This document shows positions 43,881 to 53,935 of a stretch of 64,000 nucleotides of DNA, one piece after another. Location of the stretch: NCBI RefSeq assembly GCF_950295315.1, contig NC_080164.1, positions 6,185,582 through 6,249,581 on the forward strand, written 5' to 3'. Origin of the DNA: Erinaceus europaeus. Taxonomy: Eukaryota; Chordata; Mammalia; Eulipotyphla; Erinaceidae. A program made the position numbers and the translations under genes. The notes below the pieces were generated by a model. It was not told where the DNA came from. It did not search any database and saw only the letters and a program-made list of their open reading frames with translations. Every line of letters begins with the position of its first letter. Position 1 is the stretch's first letter.

Positions 43881-44064
43881 TCCAGTATCTGGGAGTCAGA
43901 GGTTGTAAAGGCTCAGATCTCTGGGACAAACCATCCCCTGCCATGTTCACTGATTTTCAATAGAAGTCAGTCAGCTGGGGAAGAGAAATGCAGATAGTAG
44001 CAGAAAGGAAGGGACTAGTAGGTGGGAATGCCTCCATTTCCATAGACTTCACAGCAGACATGTT

Positions 44065-44272
44065 TCCCCTTTTCTTTTATTAAAAAATTCATGATAAAAA
44101 TGAAAGGAAGGAAGAGGGAGGTGGAGAGAAGAGAGGAGGAAAAGACACCTATAGCACTGCTCAGTCACTTGTGAAGCTTCACCCTTATAGCTGGGGGCTG
44201 AGGGGGAAGAACAGGTCCTTGCACACTCTCCTAGGTGCCCCATTGTGTGCCCACCAGCTCCCCTAAATACAG
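44065..44272 (-). mobile_element. SINE-B, arm 1 of an inverted pair
   Basis: Antisense: AAAGGAAGGAAGAGGGAGGTGG, ACTTGTGAAGCTTCACCC, ACAGGTCCTTGCACACTC, head end near CCACCAGCTCCC. A sense SINE-B starts about 30 bases later. Confidence 0.78.
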
Positions 44273-44302
44273 AGATGGTTTTCTCAAATTAACAACCCAC
44301 TG

Positions 44303-44487
44303 AGGGGGACAAACAGTGGCAGGCCCACCTGAGTGAACACATTTATTTCCTGGGCAGGCACACAGATTCAAGTTCCCCAGTCCCCACCTGCAGGGACAAA
44401 GCTTCACAAGCAAAGAAGCAGTATGTCTCTCTGTCTCTCTTCTCCTATTTCCCCTTCCCTCTCAGTTACTCTCTATTCTTTCACAGA
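44303..44487 (+). mobile_element. SINE-B, arm 2 of an inverted pair
   Basis: Sense: GGGGGACAAACAGTGGCAGG, CAAGTTCCCCAGTCCCCACC, GGGACAAAGCTTCACAAGC, CT-rich body, TTACTCTCTATTCTTTCAC. Confidence 0.8.
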
Positions 44488-44865
44488 GTTGAGGTGAAAT
44501 TTCCCTGTAACTGATGTCCCTTTCCCTTAAAATCAGTAGAAATTCCATAAAGTTATTCTGTCACAATTGACACAACAAAATGTAGCCAAAGTGAACTCAA
44601 TTTCATAAACAGCTTCATTCTGAGGGGGAAAGAGTTTAAGGCATTGTTAGCCTGGAAAGTTTTGACAGAATGTCTTTTGACTACAGCATTCCTTTAGACT
44701 TTTTGACATAATTCAATTTGGGTCTGAATGTCTGTTTTAGAGGTTCAGTTGGGTGCATGTGTCTCAGTATGTGTGTGTTTACATAAAAGCATGTTCCTGA
44801 GCAAGGCACTTAAATTGAAAGGTCCTGTTATATGTGCAGAAGGACTTCTGCTTATCTAACATGCA
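44488..44865. other. Unassigned
   Basis: No gene or named repeat. Confidence 0.4.
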
Positions 44866-44871
44866 CACCTG

Positions 44872-45349
44872 TGTCAGGCAGCCACCCCCTGCTCCATGCT
44901 GCATTGCTGCTAGTATGGTCTCTTTATATAATCATTGTTTTGCCTGATCTATCTTCTTTCTACCTTGAGCCACCCTGCCTGCAGGGCATATTAATCCCAC
45001 CAGTTAAAACCATGGCAATAGTTGATAAGGATGCTTCCACCTTCCCAGCATGCCTTTTGCCTCTCTCCACCCCTTTTCCTAGCCATCTCCATTTCCTACT
45101 TGCCACTTCTGGTTTTATCCCATAAAATCTACTTCTGTTCCTAGTTTCACTATCTTTTCTCTCCTGCTCCCAACCTGGAAAAGGGCTGGTGTGCAGAGAA
45201 GGAGGCGGCCATTGTGGTTTGGCACCATGTGGCTTAACCCGCTGTGTTCACACCCGACTCTGGGGTGTTGCCGTGTGAATAAAGAATTTTATTACCATGC
45301 CACAACTAGTTCCTGGATCCTCTCTCCCATCTGCAACTCTAGCCTGGCA
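44872..45349 (+). mobile_element. Solo LTR of an endogenous retrovirus, 478 bp
   Basis: Starts TGTCAGG, ends CCTGGCA. CACCTG at 44866-44871 is repeated at 45350-45355, a 6-bp target duplication. TATA-like CATAAAA at 45121-45127 and AATAAA at 45278-45283. GGCGGCCATTGTGG at 45204-45217 lies between them and is shared with the LTR at 62267. No internal viral sequence remains. Confidence 0.88.
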
Positions 45350-45355
45350 CACCTG

Positions 45356-45685
45356 CAGTGTTAGGCAGGACAATCAATAAACCATGTTGTGAAAACTAAG
45401 TCTCAACCTGCTGTCATAGTTCAGCATGTCTACCAAATGCATGGTCTGCTGTAGCTTAGAGAAAGAAACTATTTTTCAGAATAAATCCATGAACCTCTCC
45501 AAATGTGTCTGTCCCCTGAGGCTACCCAAATCCAGGGAAGCAGCAACATTACATATAACCAATGGGAACCCTTCCAGTAATGAAGTAATGACAAGTGCAC
45601 CTGTGCAAAAAAAAAAAAACTTTTTCTCTTGTCTCTCTAATAACTCCTAGGCTTTTGCTATGAAATATTATTTCTGTGGCATAAA
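45356..45685. other. Unassigned
   Basis: Contains a poly-A at 45608-45620. No gene seen. Confidence 0.35.
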
Positions 45686-45689
45686 TTTA

Positions 45690-45955
45690 AATCAGAAAAA
45701 GTGAGTTCTCCATTCCCACTTTTTAAAATCAGGATTGTTCTGACAATTGTGGGTTTGTTCTGGTTCCAGGCACACTTCTGCACTCTCTGTTCTATTCTTT
45801 TAACAAAATTTAATGGCACCTTGATAGAGACTGCATTAAATCTGCATATTTCCCTTTTATATTGTTGTTTCTTAAGCTCTATACTTGTAAGTATGCATCC
45901 CCTTTTGTTTTTTAAGTTAATATGATTCCTTCAAGTGCCAAGATGAAGTAAAGGA
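45690..45955 (-). mobile_element. Ancient L1 ORF2 RT region, out of order
   Basis: Antisense: GACAATTGTGGGTTTGTTCTGG, GATAGAGACTGCATTAAATC. On the minus strand this region should precede (lie to the right of) 45960-46920, yet it lies after it, so it is a separate or rearranged piece. Confidence 0.65.
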
Positions 45956-45959
45956 GATG

Positions 45960-46920
45960 ACAGGAAAGCTGAGTAGCATACATTGTGTACATACATCACA
46001 ACTTTCTTAGCCACTCATATGTAGTTGGGCATGGGGTTGCTTCCAAATTTGGGCTGTTACCAATTGTGCTACTAAGGATATGGGCGTACATAGATCTGAT
46101 ATACTGATGGCTGTGTTTGTTTCCTTTGGGTAAAACTCCAGGAGACAAATCGCTGTGTCAAAATGTAGGTCTGTGGGAACTCTAGACTGGTTTCCACAAG
46201 TGTTGGACCAAAATAAATTCCCACCATCTGTGGAGATGTGTTCATCTCCCATCATCCTTACTGGCATTTGTTGTTCATGTCCTTTCTAATGTATGATATT
46301 CCCACAGTTGTAAAGTGGTATCTCCTGGCTGTCTTCATTTGCATTTCTCTGACAATCAGTGACTTTGAGCATCTTATTTTTAAAAATATGTATTTATTCC
46401 CTTTTGTTGCCCTTGTTGTTTTATTGTAGTAGTAGTAGTTGTTGTTATTGATATTATCATTGTTAGATATGACAGAGAGAAATGGAGAGAGGAGGGGAAG
46501 ACAGAGAGGGGGAGAGAGGAAACATCTTGACATGTCTGTTGACCCTCTGAACGTCTTCATTGGTGAAGATTCTGCCCATGTCTTCTCCACATTTTTAATG
46601 TAGTTGTCTTTATATTTATGACTGATTTAAGCGAGTTATTTGTATGTTTTGTTCCCTGTATTACATATAAACATTTCCCATTCTGTAGGGTATCTTTCTG
46701 TTTTGGGGATGGTTCCTTTGTGAAAAAGCTTTTCAGTGTGGTGTAGGTCCATTAGATCATTTTTGTTTTTATTTTCATTTTTGTTGGTCTTGAGTCTTTG
46801 AAGATATTTCTAAAGCATATATTTTGAAGTGTTCTGTTAACATTTTCCTTTATATTTTTAATAGTTCCTGGTCTAATGTCCTTGTATTTGATCCATTTGG
46901 AGTTGACATTTAGTTTCCTG
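45960..46920 (-). mobile_element. L1 ORF2 C-terminal part, split by SINE-A
   Basis: Antisense: CTTTCTTAGCCACTCATATG, TTGGGTAAAACTCCAGG, TTTGCATTTCTCTGACAATC, CATTCTGTAGGGTATCTTTC, GATCCATTTGGAGTTGAC. SINE-A at 46380-46525 sits between duplicates AGCATCTT and AACATCTT. Confidence 0.78.
46380..46525 (-). mobile_element. SINE-A, 3' half only
   Basis: CCCTTTTGTTGCCCTTGTTG, GTAGTAGTAGTTGTTG, GAGAAATGGAGAGAGGAGGGG, CAGAGAGGGGGAGAGAG. The tRNA head is missing: a 5'-truncated SINE. Confidence 0.88.
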
Positions 46921-47230
46921 ATTGAGGTATTAATGGTTTACAGTTGACAGCAAAATACAATAATTTCTACATGCACAATATTTCCATATAATAATACTAG
47001 ATTCCACTAGATTCTCCTCTGCCATCATGTTTCAGGACCTGAACCCTCTTCCTCCACCCGAGTCTTTTACACCAACTCCAGTTAAGGTTCTGCTTAAAGT
47101 TTTCCCTTCTGATCTTGTTTTTCAACTTCTATTCTGTGTATGAGATCATCCCACACTCATTCTATTGTTTCTGACTTATTTAAGTTAACATGATATCTTT
47201 GAGCTCCATACAAGATGGGGTAAAGGTGAA
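46921..47230 (-). mobile_element. L1-beta 3' UTR
   Basis: Antisense, same order as 31068-31370: TTAATGGTTTACAGTTGACAG, ATAATTTCTACATGCACAAT, CGAGTCTTTTACACCAACTCC, AGTTAACATGATATCTTTG, CATACAAGATGGGGTAAA. Confidence 0.8.
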
Positions 47231-47239
47231 TTCACCATG

Positions 47240-47425
47240 AACCTGAGTTTTGAAGCTTCGGAAATAAGAGCCTTGCTGCATAACCATTATGACATCTACC
47301 CCTGTTCACATTTCTCAGTTTTCCACATAACAATCCAATGCCCCTCTAGGTCCTACTCTGCCATCATGTTCTTTTATTTTTTTGTAATTGGATTTGTTTC
47401 ATTGATGATGCCTTTAAAATTTACT
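47240..47425 (-). mobile_element. L1-beta and SINE-C scraps
   Basis: GCATAACCATTATGACATCTACCC is the SINE-C head (47278-47302). CACATTTCTCAGTTTTCCACATA (47308) is an L1-beta 3' UTR word. TTGTAATTGGATTTGTTTCATTG (47380) is ORF2 antisense. Short pieces in scrambled order. Confidence 0.55.
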
Positions 47426-47439
47426 TATTAGTCATAGGA

Positions 47440-48335
47440 GTGAGGAAAGAGTTTGAAAAATATCATCAGACATGGGGAAACAAGTGAGAATACAAAAGAA
47501 AACACTATCAATCTCCAAGTAATTAGAGAGCTGAAAGTTGGCATAGATGAGCTAAGAGCAAAACTAGCTGAACAAGCTAATACAGTATCAGAACAGGGTA
47601 ACAAAATAGCTGAGCTACAGAAAACAACAGAGTGAAGAGAGAATAGTATGTGTGAGGCAGAAAACATAACTAGCAAGATTAAAGATGAATTAGAAAAAAC
47701 TAAGAAAGAAATAAGAGATCTGAAAAAGAGATTAAGAGATACTGAAAACAACAACAGAGACATATGGGATGACTTGCCTTCAAAATAATATCCACATTAT
47801 TAGCTTTCTAGAAGAGAGGGAGCGGAAGAAAGCATTCTACAGAACATAATAGCTGAGAACTTTCCTACTCTAGAAAAGGTTAAAAGACATAAAGGTTCAA
47901 AAGATTCAGAGGGTCCCAAGCAGAATTAACCCAGACATGAAGACACAATGACACATCATATTTGGAATGAAAAAAGAGTAAGGATAAAGAAAGGATCTTG
48001 AACACAAGAGAAAAACAAAGGGTCACCTACAGAGGAAAAGCCATAAGATTAGTAGCAGATTTCTCCACACAAACATAATAGGCCAGAAGAGAATGGCAAG
48101 ATATATATATATATGGAGAGAGAGAGAGAGAGAGAGAGAGCTCCCAATGAGAAAGGCTTTCAACCAAGACTACTGTATTCTGCTAGACTGTCATTCAGAC
48201 TAAATGGAGACATAAAAACCTTCTCAGACAAGCAACAGCTGAGGAATCAATTATCATCAAGCCCGCCCTCCAAGAACTTCTGAAGAGTCTCTTAGAAACA
48301 TCACATCATCATAAACATGTCATATATCAGAACAC
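47440..48335 (+). pseudogene. L1 ORF1, degenerate copy
   Basis: Parallels the better ORF1 at 54781: an N-terminal frame (VIRELKVGIDELRAKLAEQA, coiled coil), KTKKEIRDLKKRLRDTENNN-type sequence, NRDIW.DL, a NINPDMKT..H-like segment and the C-terminal GEIKTFSDKQQL-like end. Several stops. (GA)n at 48116-48141 has expanded inside it. Such a protein would bind L1 RNA; this copy is dead. Confidence 0.85.
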
Positions 48336-48369
48336 TCTAAAATTTTAGAATAATGGAATTAACTTTGTG

Positions 48370-48775
48370 CATGGTGACATGTAGTAGTTCAATTTTATTG
48401 GTCTGCTTGGTTCAATACAATGGTTCCAACAACATTTGTTGCAGACTATACATCCTCTAGATAATTATTGGGGTTTTCTTGTCAAAAACTACTTGCCCAT
48501 AGACACAAGGGCTTCCAGGGAATTTTTAATTTCATTTTTAATTCATCTTTACCAAAGAATTGCTAAGAAACATGCTTTTATGTCTCCATATTGGGACTGG
48601 GGCTGTTTCTTATGCTTTCTTTTGGTGGTTGGTAGTTAATTTAATTCCAGTGTTATCTGAACAGATGCTTGAAATGCTTTCAGTGCTCCATAATTTATTT
48701 ATTTTTATAGAGTAGGATATAATCTGTCCTTGAGAATGTTCCATGTAGACATAAAGACAATATGGAATCCATTCT
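48370..48775 (-). mobile_element. Ancient L1 ORF2 fragments
   Basis: Antisense: CTTGGTTCAATACAATGG, CCAACAACATTTGTTGCAGAC, and ATAGAGTAGGATATAATCTGTCC with GAGAATGTTCCATGTAGAC. Orientation flips relative to its neighbours. Confidence 0.6.
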
Positions 48776-48784
48776 CTATAAAAG

Positions 48785-49015
48785 CCTATAAATAAGCCTT
48801 CACAACTAAGGACAGCTAATTTTTGACAAGGAGGGCTAGAACATTAAATGGATAAAGGAGAGCCTTTTCAACAAATAGTCCTGGAATAATTGGACTGAAA
48901 TGAGCAGAACAATGAAACAGGAAATGTTAAATTCTCATTTCCTATCTTAGAGTCTTATAGCTAATAGACTCTTGAATATAAATGTCAAAAATAGAATCAA
49001 TACGAGTTTTCAAAA
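48785..49015 (+). mobile_element. L1 ORF2 fragment
   Basis: Sense: GACAGCTAATTTTTGACAAGG, AAGGAGAGCCTTTTCAACAAATAG, ATGAGCAGAACAATGAAAC. Equivalent to 18160-18290 in L1-alpha. Confidence 0.7.
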
Positions 49016-49029
49016 AACTGACTTTTTTT

Positions 49030-49242
49030 CAGTTCATTTTTATTTATTATTGGATAGAGACAGAGAGAAATTGAGAGGGGAGGGAGGCAATAGCAAGGGA
49101 AAAAGACAAAGAGACACCTGAAGTCCTCTTTTATCACTCGTAAAGCATTTCCCCTGAAGATGGGGACCGGGAGCTGAAATCTGGGTCCTTTTGCACTGTA
49201 ATGTGACCGCTTGACCAGGTGTGATATCACTTACCCCCACCC
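49030..49242 (-). mobile_element. SINE-B
   Basis: Antisense: ATTGGATAGAGACAGAGAGAAATTG start (tail side), TTTTATCACTCGTAAAGC, GAAGATGGGGACCGGGAGC, head end GATATCACTTACCCCC. Confidence 0.83.
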
Positions 49243-49282
49243 CCACCAAATTGCTTTCGATAAGTTCAGTTAGGGATATGTG

Positions 49283-49283
<1 letters not shown>

Positions 49284-49319
<36 letters not shown>
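49284..49319. repeat. (CA)n microsatellite
   Basis: About 17 units of CA preceded by TGTATA. Confidence 0.95.
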
Positions 49320-49432
49320 TTATTTCTTTGTAGTAAAGATTGACCATACTCAACCAATCATACCGCTCATGTCATTCCTTTCAAGTCCTCTGCCAAGTCA
49401 TCTCCAATGCTGCAGTATATTATTCTAAGTCA

Positions 49433-49434
49433 AG

Positions 49435-49492
<58 letters not shown>
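49433..49492. repeat. (CA)n microsatellite
   Basis: About 28 units with one AAAC interruption near the right end. Confidence 0.95.
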
Positions 49493-49761
49493 CCTAAAAT
49501 GAGTAATTAGCTTTCTTCTGGTCCTCACCAATATCTAACTCTCACCAACACAATGTGTCATTCATAGATCTAAATAACTGTCATTGCTTTGAGGTGCACA
49601 TATAAATTCTAAGTGCACGCAGTTCAGTAGTCAAAGGTCACATGAAGACTTAAACTTCCCACTGGTTGTATGTTTTATCAGATTAAACTCCTTACTTTTC
49701 CTCTAATCCAAATTGCTGATCTAAAATTGCTAGCTGAGTGGCAACAGGTGAATGCAAAATG

Positions 49762-50003
49762 GACCTTGAGAGCTTTTTTGGAGGTTCTAACAGGGGAGCA
49801 CATCTACTTGTATACCCTGGACCAAAGGCTGGTCCTCTCTATTCAGGGAGGCCATCCTCTTTGACCCCGTATGCAGCTTTGGAAGGGACACACACGGAGT
49901 GGAGAGGGAGGAAGGGGTCACCCACCTAGTCAGCTACATCAGTTGAGTCAACCCTGGCAGTCAGTTGAGTGACAGATGGCTCAGCCAGATTGACCTCACA
50001 TCC
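49762..50003 (-). pseudogene. RN7SK: 7SK small nuclear RNA retropseudogene, 3'-truncated and tailless
   Basis: On the minus strand it begins GGATGTGAGG at 50003 and follows 7SK RNA for about 242 nt: ATCTGGCTGNGACATCTGTCACCC-like 5' hairpin, CCAGGGTTGA, CCCCTTCCTCCCTC, GTGTGTCCCTTCC-AAGCTGC, GGGTATAC.AGTAG, GCTCCCCTGTTAGAACCTCC, GCTCTCAAGGTC. 7SK is normally about 331 nt and holds P-TEFb inactive with HEXIM and LARP7. The 3' third and its T-rich end are missing and there is no A tail. Flanks are AGGTGAATGCAAAATG (49746-49761) and AGGTGAATGAAAAATG (50004-50019), a 15/16 target duplicate. No pol III promoter is expected to travel with it, so it is very probably silent. Confidence 0.93.
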
Positions 50004-50019
50004 AGGTGAATGAAAAATG

Positions 50020-50400
50020 TTTGAATGAACTGTTTTGGGATTTCCTGCCATGTTAGGGCATACACACATGTATGTTCTTTGGTATCAAAGTCATAATCTT
50101 AAATATTAAACAAACTGCGTCATGTGACCATAAGACCATGAGGATGCCCATTATACAGTATACATGGAAGATTTCAAAAGATTCCATGACATCTGATCTT
50201 TATAAATAGATGCCTTCTTATAACATTCCTCTCTTGCTCTAATTGTCAAGGCTTTGTAATGTCAAAAGCACAAAGTCTTTGACTTTTTGTAGAGTAGTGA
50301 TTTGTTTAGTTGGTTGCCATGCTCTGCTTCTATTTTGTCTTGAGGTGCAAAGGTCTCATATATGAGTAATCCCATGATTCCTGGATCAATATTTCCACTC
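50020..50400. other. Unassigned
   Basis: No gene or named repeat. Confidence 0.4.
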
Positions 50401-50404
50401 CTTT

Positions 50405-50612
50405 CATCTCAGATAGAGACATTAAGAGGAAAAGACATCAGATAGATAGCACTGGAGCCTCGCCCATTTTAATAGTGTTCCCATTTTAATAGTGTTTTAA
50501 TAGTGTTCCCTTTTAATAGTGTTCCCTTATAGCTCCTGGACTTGACATGAACCCCATACATGGCAAGGTATGTATTGTACTAAAAGAACTATCTCCTGGT
50601 CCTTTGACCTGG
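50405..50612 (-). mobile_element. SINE-D with internal tandem expansion
   Basis: GATAGAGACATTAAGAGG start, TAGCACTGGAGCCTCGC, ATAGCTCCTGGACTTGACATG, GTACTAAAAGAACTATCTCCTGGTCC head end. Between them TTTTAATAGTGTT is repeated four times at 50467-50525. Confidence 0.55.
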
Positions 50613-51540
50613 TCGAGAAGTTTCATGGGGCATACTCATTAAATGGCAAGTCGCAGTAATATGTCTGCTTTGAAATCCAGAAATAATGTTTTCCTTAAAC
50701 AAGACTTCCACACTGCATGTTTTTCTTTATAGCAGACACCACAATAAATAACAATGCAAGTGCTCTAGACCCCAGTACTGGGCTGTGACCTTATTTGGAC
50801 TGGACTTTAGGCCCTAGGGTAGAATAATTTGACCGTACACATTATCTCTAACATGTGGCAGAAAACACTATCAGAACGTTATTTCACCTCCATAAAAATC
50901 TACTAAGAACAATAAAATAACAGAAAGACTGATTTGATCAATCTTCATATTAGAATGAGCTTCCAGAGAGCTCAGTGCATCATTTGGCCATTTCATTTTC
51001 ATCACTCTTAAGGAAGATAAATCACACTAATTAAATCTGCTGTTCTAAATTGGGAGGCATTCGAAACAAGGGAGGGAGAAAGGACTCCAAGAGGGAAGCT
51101 GGAAATGGCTGTCAGCGATGGTAAACAAAACACACAGGATTTATCTGAGAAGTAGAAAACCAGCTTCCCAGATGACCATTTCGCTGTTTATTTTGGCGAC
51201 ATTTCAAAGAGAAAGAATAGAAGACAGGAAGACGCAGAATGTGATACTGGTAAATCTATAATGTATGAAAAGAGGAAGTTACAATCTGGAAGGAAAGTTG
51301 AGGTCACTTCATTAAAAAAAATTAAACCATCCTAATTCTTCACTCTCCTAGTCGTTATCTGGAAAATGGGGATGCCCATGTAAACAAAGCAGGAAGTTAT
51401 AGCAAACATAATTTCCTAGCAGACCACCACTAGCATTCACCATAGGAATAGAGTTACTCTCTGTTACTTTGAGCAAGGTAGTCTCTGAGCTACAAACACC
51501 TTGCCTGTATAATAAGGATAATAATAATTTCTACTGTTAA
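50613..51540. other. Longest clean single-copy-looking stretch
   Basis: About 900 bases without any repeat I recognise. 50930-51260 has even composition and runs such as ATCACACTAATTAAATCTGC and GACCATTTCGCTGTTTATTTTGGCGACATTTC (written in part) that look constrained, but no reading frame. If any host function lies in the window, it is most likely a noncoding element here. Confidence 0.35.
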
Positions 51541-51544
51541 GTTG

Positions 51545-51832
51545 TTTATTTTTATTTTTTCTTTCTTTATTTCCTTTTGTTGCCCTTTTTTATTGTTGTA
51601 GTTATTATTGATGTTGTTGTTATTGTTGTTGTTTTTGGATAGGACAGAAAGAGAGGAAAGGAAGACAGAGAGGGGGAGAGAAAGACAGACAGACACCTGC
51701 AGACTTGCTTCACTGCTTTTGCAGTGAGTACCCTGCAGGTGGGGAGCCGGGTGCTTGAACTGGGATCCTCATTCCGGTCCTTGCATTTAGCACTACCTGT
51801 GCTTAACCCACTGTAGTACCGCCTGACTCCCC
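51545..51832 (-). mobile_element. SINE-A, full length
   Basis: Antisense: TTTCCTTTTGTTGCCC tail side, GTTATTATTGATGTTGTTG, AGAGAGGGGGAGAGAAAGAC, CAGGTGGGGAGCCGGGTGC, head end ACCGCCTGACTCCCC. Confidence 0.93.
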
Positions 51833-51889
51833 TCCTTTTTTTTTTTTAGAACTATCAAAATTAACGCAAAAACGTAAAAGACTAAAATG

Positions 51890-52203
51890 ACACCAACCTG
51901 ACTTCCTAGGCAGACAACCTCACCAATATGCCCAGGAACCCCACCTCCCCAGAACCCTGCCCCACTAGGGAAAGATAGAAACCTCTCAATGCTCATGTCC
52001 AGCAGAGAAGCAATTACAAAAACCAGACCTCCCACCTTCTGCATGCCATGAAGATCTTTGGTCCTTAGTCCCAGAAGGATAAAGAATAAGAAAACTTCTA
52101 GTGGGGGGGATGGAACACTGGCAGTAGGAATTGAAATTTGTGAAATTGTACCCCTTTTACCCCATAATTTTCCAGTCATTATTAAATCAATAAAAATAAA
52201 TAA
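51890..52203 (+). mobile_element. L1-alpha 3' UTR fragment with target duplicate
   Basis: Begins at the ACACCAACCTGACTTCC block and ends in AATCAATAAAAATAAAT. Flanked by AAAAGACTAAAATG and AAAAGCCTAAAATG (one mismatch). Confidence 0.87.
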
Positions 52204-52379
52204 AAGCCTAAAATGTGCTTATCATTCAACAAGTGCTTGACACAGAATAACAACTTATACAGAATTATTTTAGATCAGATAAATGGATAAACAGGAAGAG
52301 AGCTGTCAAGCCAGGTCTAATAAAATTGAATTAAACAGGAAGAAGTGATGAATCTGTTGTACCAAAGAGAAGTGGAGGA

Positions 52380-52900
52380 GTAAGTCAGAGAACACCTGCC
52401 TTCTAGAGTTCCCAGTTGAGAGAAAGATAAATCTAAGTGTGAAAAGAAAATGCACTGCTTTCCATAACAGGCACACATGTTAAGTGTGACACCACATGGA
52501 AAAACCTCAGTAGCTATACTGAGGCATTAGAAAAGACTTTTGGAGGAAATGACATTTGAGCTGGTGATTTAAAGATGAGTGGACATTTTGCAAGTAGACA
52601 AAGGCACGGAAACATCCTGAAGAGAGACAATGCTATTTTAAGTTCAGAAGGCTTAAAAAAAAAAAGGAATGTGTGGGTGAGTATTTTAATATATTCAAAG
52701 CAGAGAGAAATAAAAAATGAAGAGTAAAGCAGTAAAAAGAAGATGCAGCTCAGAACATGTCATTCATGTGCCATTTGTAAATGATACTGAAATGTATGTG
52801 GGGAGCTCCAGTGTTTTCCTTAAGAAGTGAATTAGAGGATTCTGGAAGACAGTAATTAGAAGCTGCTTGTGGCTTGAGCTCTGACAACATCTACTGGAAA
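52380..52900 (+). mobile_element. Ancient eutherian repeat, family not named
   Basis: TTTTGGAGGAAATGACATTTGAGC, GATTTAAAGATGAGTGGACATTTTG, AAAGGCACGGAAACATCCTG follow the order of an old, common mammalian repeat (GGAGGAGGTGACATTTGAGCTG..., AAAGGCATGGAGG...). Probably the same family as 42050-42255. Confidence 0.4.
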
Positions 52901-53275
52901 CTGTAGGATTTTTTTGCCTTTAGCAGGATAGTCAATAAGGGGTCCTAGTGGTGACACCAATGAGGTGACTATAACTCAATTTGGGTTAGAAAATAGAGTA
53001 AAAAGAAAGGGAAAAAATTTTTATTATTCCCGAAGCGCACCCCCTTTCAATTCCCCCCACATAACCAGTCCTTGGGGGCCAGAGGTCTGCTCCTAGCAGG
53101 CTCCCCTGCTGAGCTTATTTCTTTACCAAGATTCCTGTTCCACCAGGGGTTGTCATTCATTCTAATTCTATTCCTTTCTGAAAACTTTGACCTTTTTTCT
53201 TTCTAAGTAGCCAACTCCAGATACAAATATTCCACCAAGCAGAGCCTTACTCAGACAGGGAAAGACCATCAGAGG
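52901..53275. other. Unassigned, just 5' of the L1 monomers
   Basis: Either the outermost part of the L1 5' UTR or the pre-insertion flank. It does not match the monomers that follow. A 12-base word (AAGAAGTGAATT, 52822-52833) recurs right after the L1 tail, which would place the L1 start at about 52834. Confidence 0.35.
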
Positions 53276-53935
53276 TTATTTTTGTTTGTTTGTTTTGTTT
53301 TTGCTTTATTTTCTCAACAATCAGCTGCCTCTGCTCAGGGGGCCTGAGGCAATCTGGAGGCATCCAAGCTGAAGACAGGACAGGTTTTTTACTCTGTTCT
53401 ATTTTATTATCAATACAAGATAAACACATATCCCTTTCCCCCTCTCCTTAAGGTTGACCAGAATTAACTCTTAGTGTATTTTCCATTGCTAGGGTACTGG
53501 GTGTATTATCCACTGCCAAAGTAACTTGTTTCACTCTTCCTACCTCCCCATCCACTCTCCCCCCCGCCTAGCTAATTAAATAATATAAATAAATAAATAA
53601 ATAACTCTTTCCTTTCACTGCTCTTTTATTACTGTTATTTTTCTTATCTTTTTCTTTCCTCTCTCTCTTTCTCTCTTTTTTCTTCTTTTTCTCATTCTTG
53701 TCATCCTTTCTTCCTTCCTCCTTCAGCTTTCTGAATTCACTGATACATGTTTGGGAATTATTTTGGGGAAGAAATCTGAATCAGAGTGGACTCTCTCTGT
53801 GTGTATCTCTGTTCTACTTCCCTTACTCCTCTAGCTACCCCTAGAATATACAGTTGACAGTAGATTTGCATAACTGTCTAATCCTGATATTCTTGTCTAC
53901 CCCTGAGGTGTTTTTTTTCTCTTTTTCTTTTTTTT
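53276..53935 (+). promoter_or_regulatory. L1 5' UTR monomer 1
   Basis: Shares with monomer 2, in order: CAGCTGCCTCTGCTCAGG (53322), GAGGCAATCTGG, TTGACCAGAATTAACTCTTA, ACTTGTTTCACT, CTTTCCTTTCACTGCTCTTTTAT, TCTGAATTCACTGATA (53730) and AGAATATACAGT. Tandem 5' monomers act as the promoter in some rodent L1; promoter function here is inferred. Pyrimidine-rich throughout. Confidence 0.88.

Noticed and set aside
51000..51260. Possible exon
   Set aside because: No frame of useful length on either strand and no convincing paired splice sites.
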